Part shown: positions 24,164-24,385 of the stretch, in pieces
Numbering within the stretch: position 1 is the stretch's first letter
How the letters are laid out: each line of letters opens with the position of its first letter
DNA from: an uncultured Anaerolineaceae bacterium
GTDB taxonomy: Bacteria; Chloroflexota; Anaerolineae; Promineifilales; Promineifilaceae
Direction of reading: 5' to 3'
DNA length: 24,385 bases
NCBI GenBank assembly: GCA_937967805.1
Contig: CALBTC010000070.1
Coordinates: 1 to 24,385 of the forward strand
The notes under the pieces: generated by a model
Database searches by the model: none
Seen by the model: the letters and a program-made list of their open reading frames with translations, nothing else
What the model was told of the DNA's origin: nothing
Program-made: the position numbers and the translations under genes

Positions 24164-24385
24164 ATGGAACCAATTTGCATCCTCGTGGTAGATGATCACA
24201 ACTTGTTTCGTGAAGGACTGAAATTATTGCTGGATTCGGCGGCAGAAACGGCCGTTGTGGGCCAGGCCGGTACCGGTAAAGAAGCAGTAACCCAGGCCAA
24301 ATCGCTTGCGCCCGACGTGATCCTGATGGACATGCGGATGCCGCACATGAACGGAATTGAAGCCACACGCCGCATTGTGGCCGAG
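24164..24385 (+). CDS. Response regulator receiver domain, NarL/CheY type (partial, cut by window end)
   Basis: The first 74 codons of a response regulator. The acidic pair D10-D11 in ILVVDDHNLFREGLK and the phosphoacceptor D56 in VILMDMRMP are in place, followed by MNGIEATRR. The DHNLFREGL pattern is typical of NarL/LuxR-type regulators, so an HTH output domain is expected beyond the window. ATG at 24164 is chosen; an in-frame ATG at 24140 would run through the repeat. The partner kinase is not visible here. Confidence 0.88.
   Translation, partial: MEPICILVVDDHNLFREGLKLLLDSAAETAVVGQAGTGKEAVTQAKSLAPDVILMDMRMPHMNGIEATRRIVAE

Larger units (their letters stand above)
1006..24255. repeat. Dispersed octamer palindrome ACGGCCGT, about 43 copies
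   Basis: The palindrome occurs about once per 570 bases by eye count, e.g. at 1006-1013, 3493-3500, 8360-8367 and 24248-24255. Copies fall in all three reading frames of genes (NGR, TAV, RP) and in spacers. Many are flanked by A on the left and T on the right. None lies in the IS element or in 7183-8350. Confidence 0.85.

Noticed and set aside
1..24385. tRNA, rRNA or replication origin
   Set aside because: No cloverleaf, rRNA core sequence or DnaA-box cluster was recognised on reading both strands; a covariance-model search would be needed to exclude small RNAs.

Overview
The window is a moderately GC-rich bacterial chromosome segment, probably from the Chloroflexota (Anaerolineae-like). That placement is inferred from Pro/Thr-rich linkers (TPTPTNTP type) on a secreted protein that ends in a short hydrophobic IYLPFINR tail, large multidomain ATPase regulators, and intergenic spaces full of short palindromic repeats. 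A striking genome-style signature is the octamer palindrome ACGGCCGT. By eye it occurs about 43 times, in every reading frame and between genes, but never in the insertion sequence or the AT-rich gene beside it.

Layout. (1) 240-6211: a secreted di-haem peroxidase fused to a beta-helix and a Pro/Thr tail, a small TfoX-N protein, and a UvrD-type helicase with a possible leaderless promoter. (2) 6245-8323: a disturbed stretch with an intact IS5-family element (TAA target duplication), an AT-rich two-helix membrane protein, a decayed gene tail and an inverted pair of dispersed repeats. (3) 8395-9252, minus strand: an NAD(P)-binding beta-hydroxyacid dehydrogenase-like protein. (4) 9364-16013: a two-gene module, the most unusual part of the window. 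The first gene is a cytosolic AAA-type ATPase with an OmpR-like DNA-binding tail. The second is a 1682-residue membrane protein with an extracellular FG-GAP-like propeller, one transmembrane helix, a CARDB-like domain, and an ATPase clearly homologous to the first.

(5) 16097-17863: a SixA-type phosphatase, an AhpD-like protein and a MazEF-type toxin-antitoxin pair whose promoter carries an operator-like palindrome. (6) 17987-24055: a DrrAB-type ABC exporter on the minus strand, facing away from a four-gene plus-strand run of SAM methyltransferase, APH-fold kinase, GNAT acetyltransferase and GT1 glycosyltransferase. Together these give the four classical small-molecule modification chemistries beside a drug-type exporter. 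This suggests a locus that modifies, detoxifies or exports a small molecule, though the substrate is unknown. (7) 24164-end: the start of a NarL/CheY-type response regulator, cut by the window edge.

How the parts may work together is inference. In region 4 the propeller would sense an outside signal or surface, and the paired ATPases would pass it to the DNA-binding tail of the first gene. A structured leader of about 135 nt in front of that gene is a candidate control element. No rRNA, tRNA, CRISPR array or replication origin was recognised.
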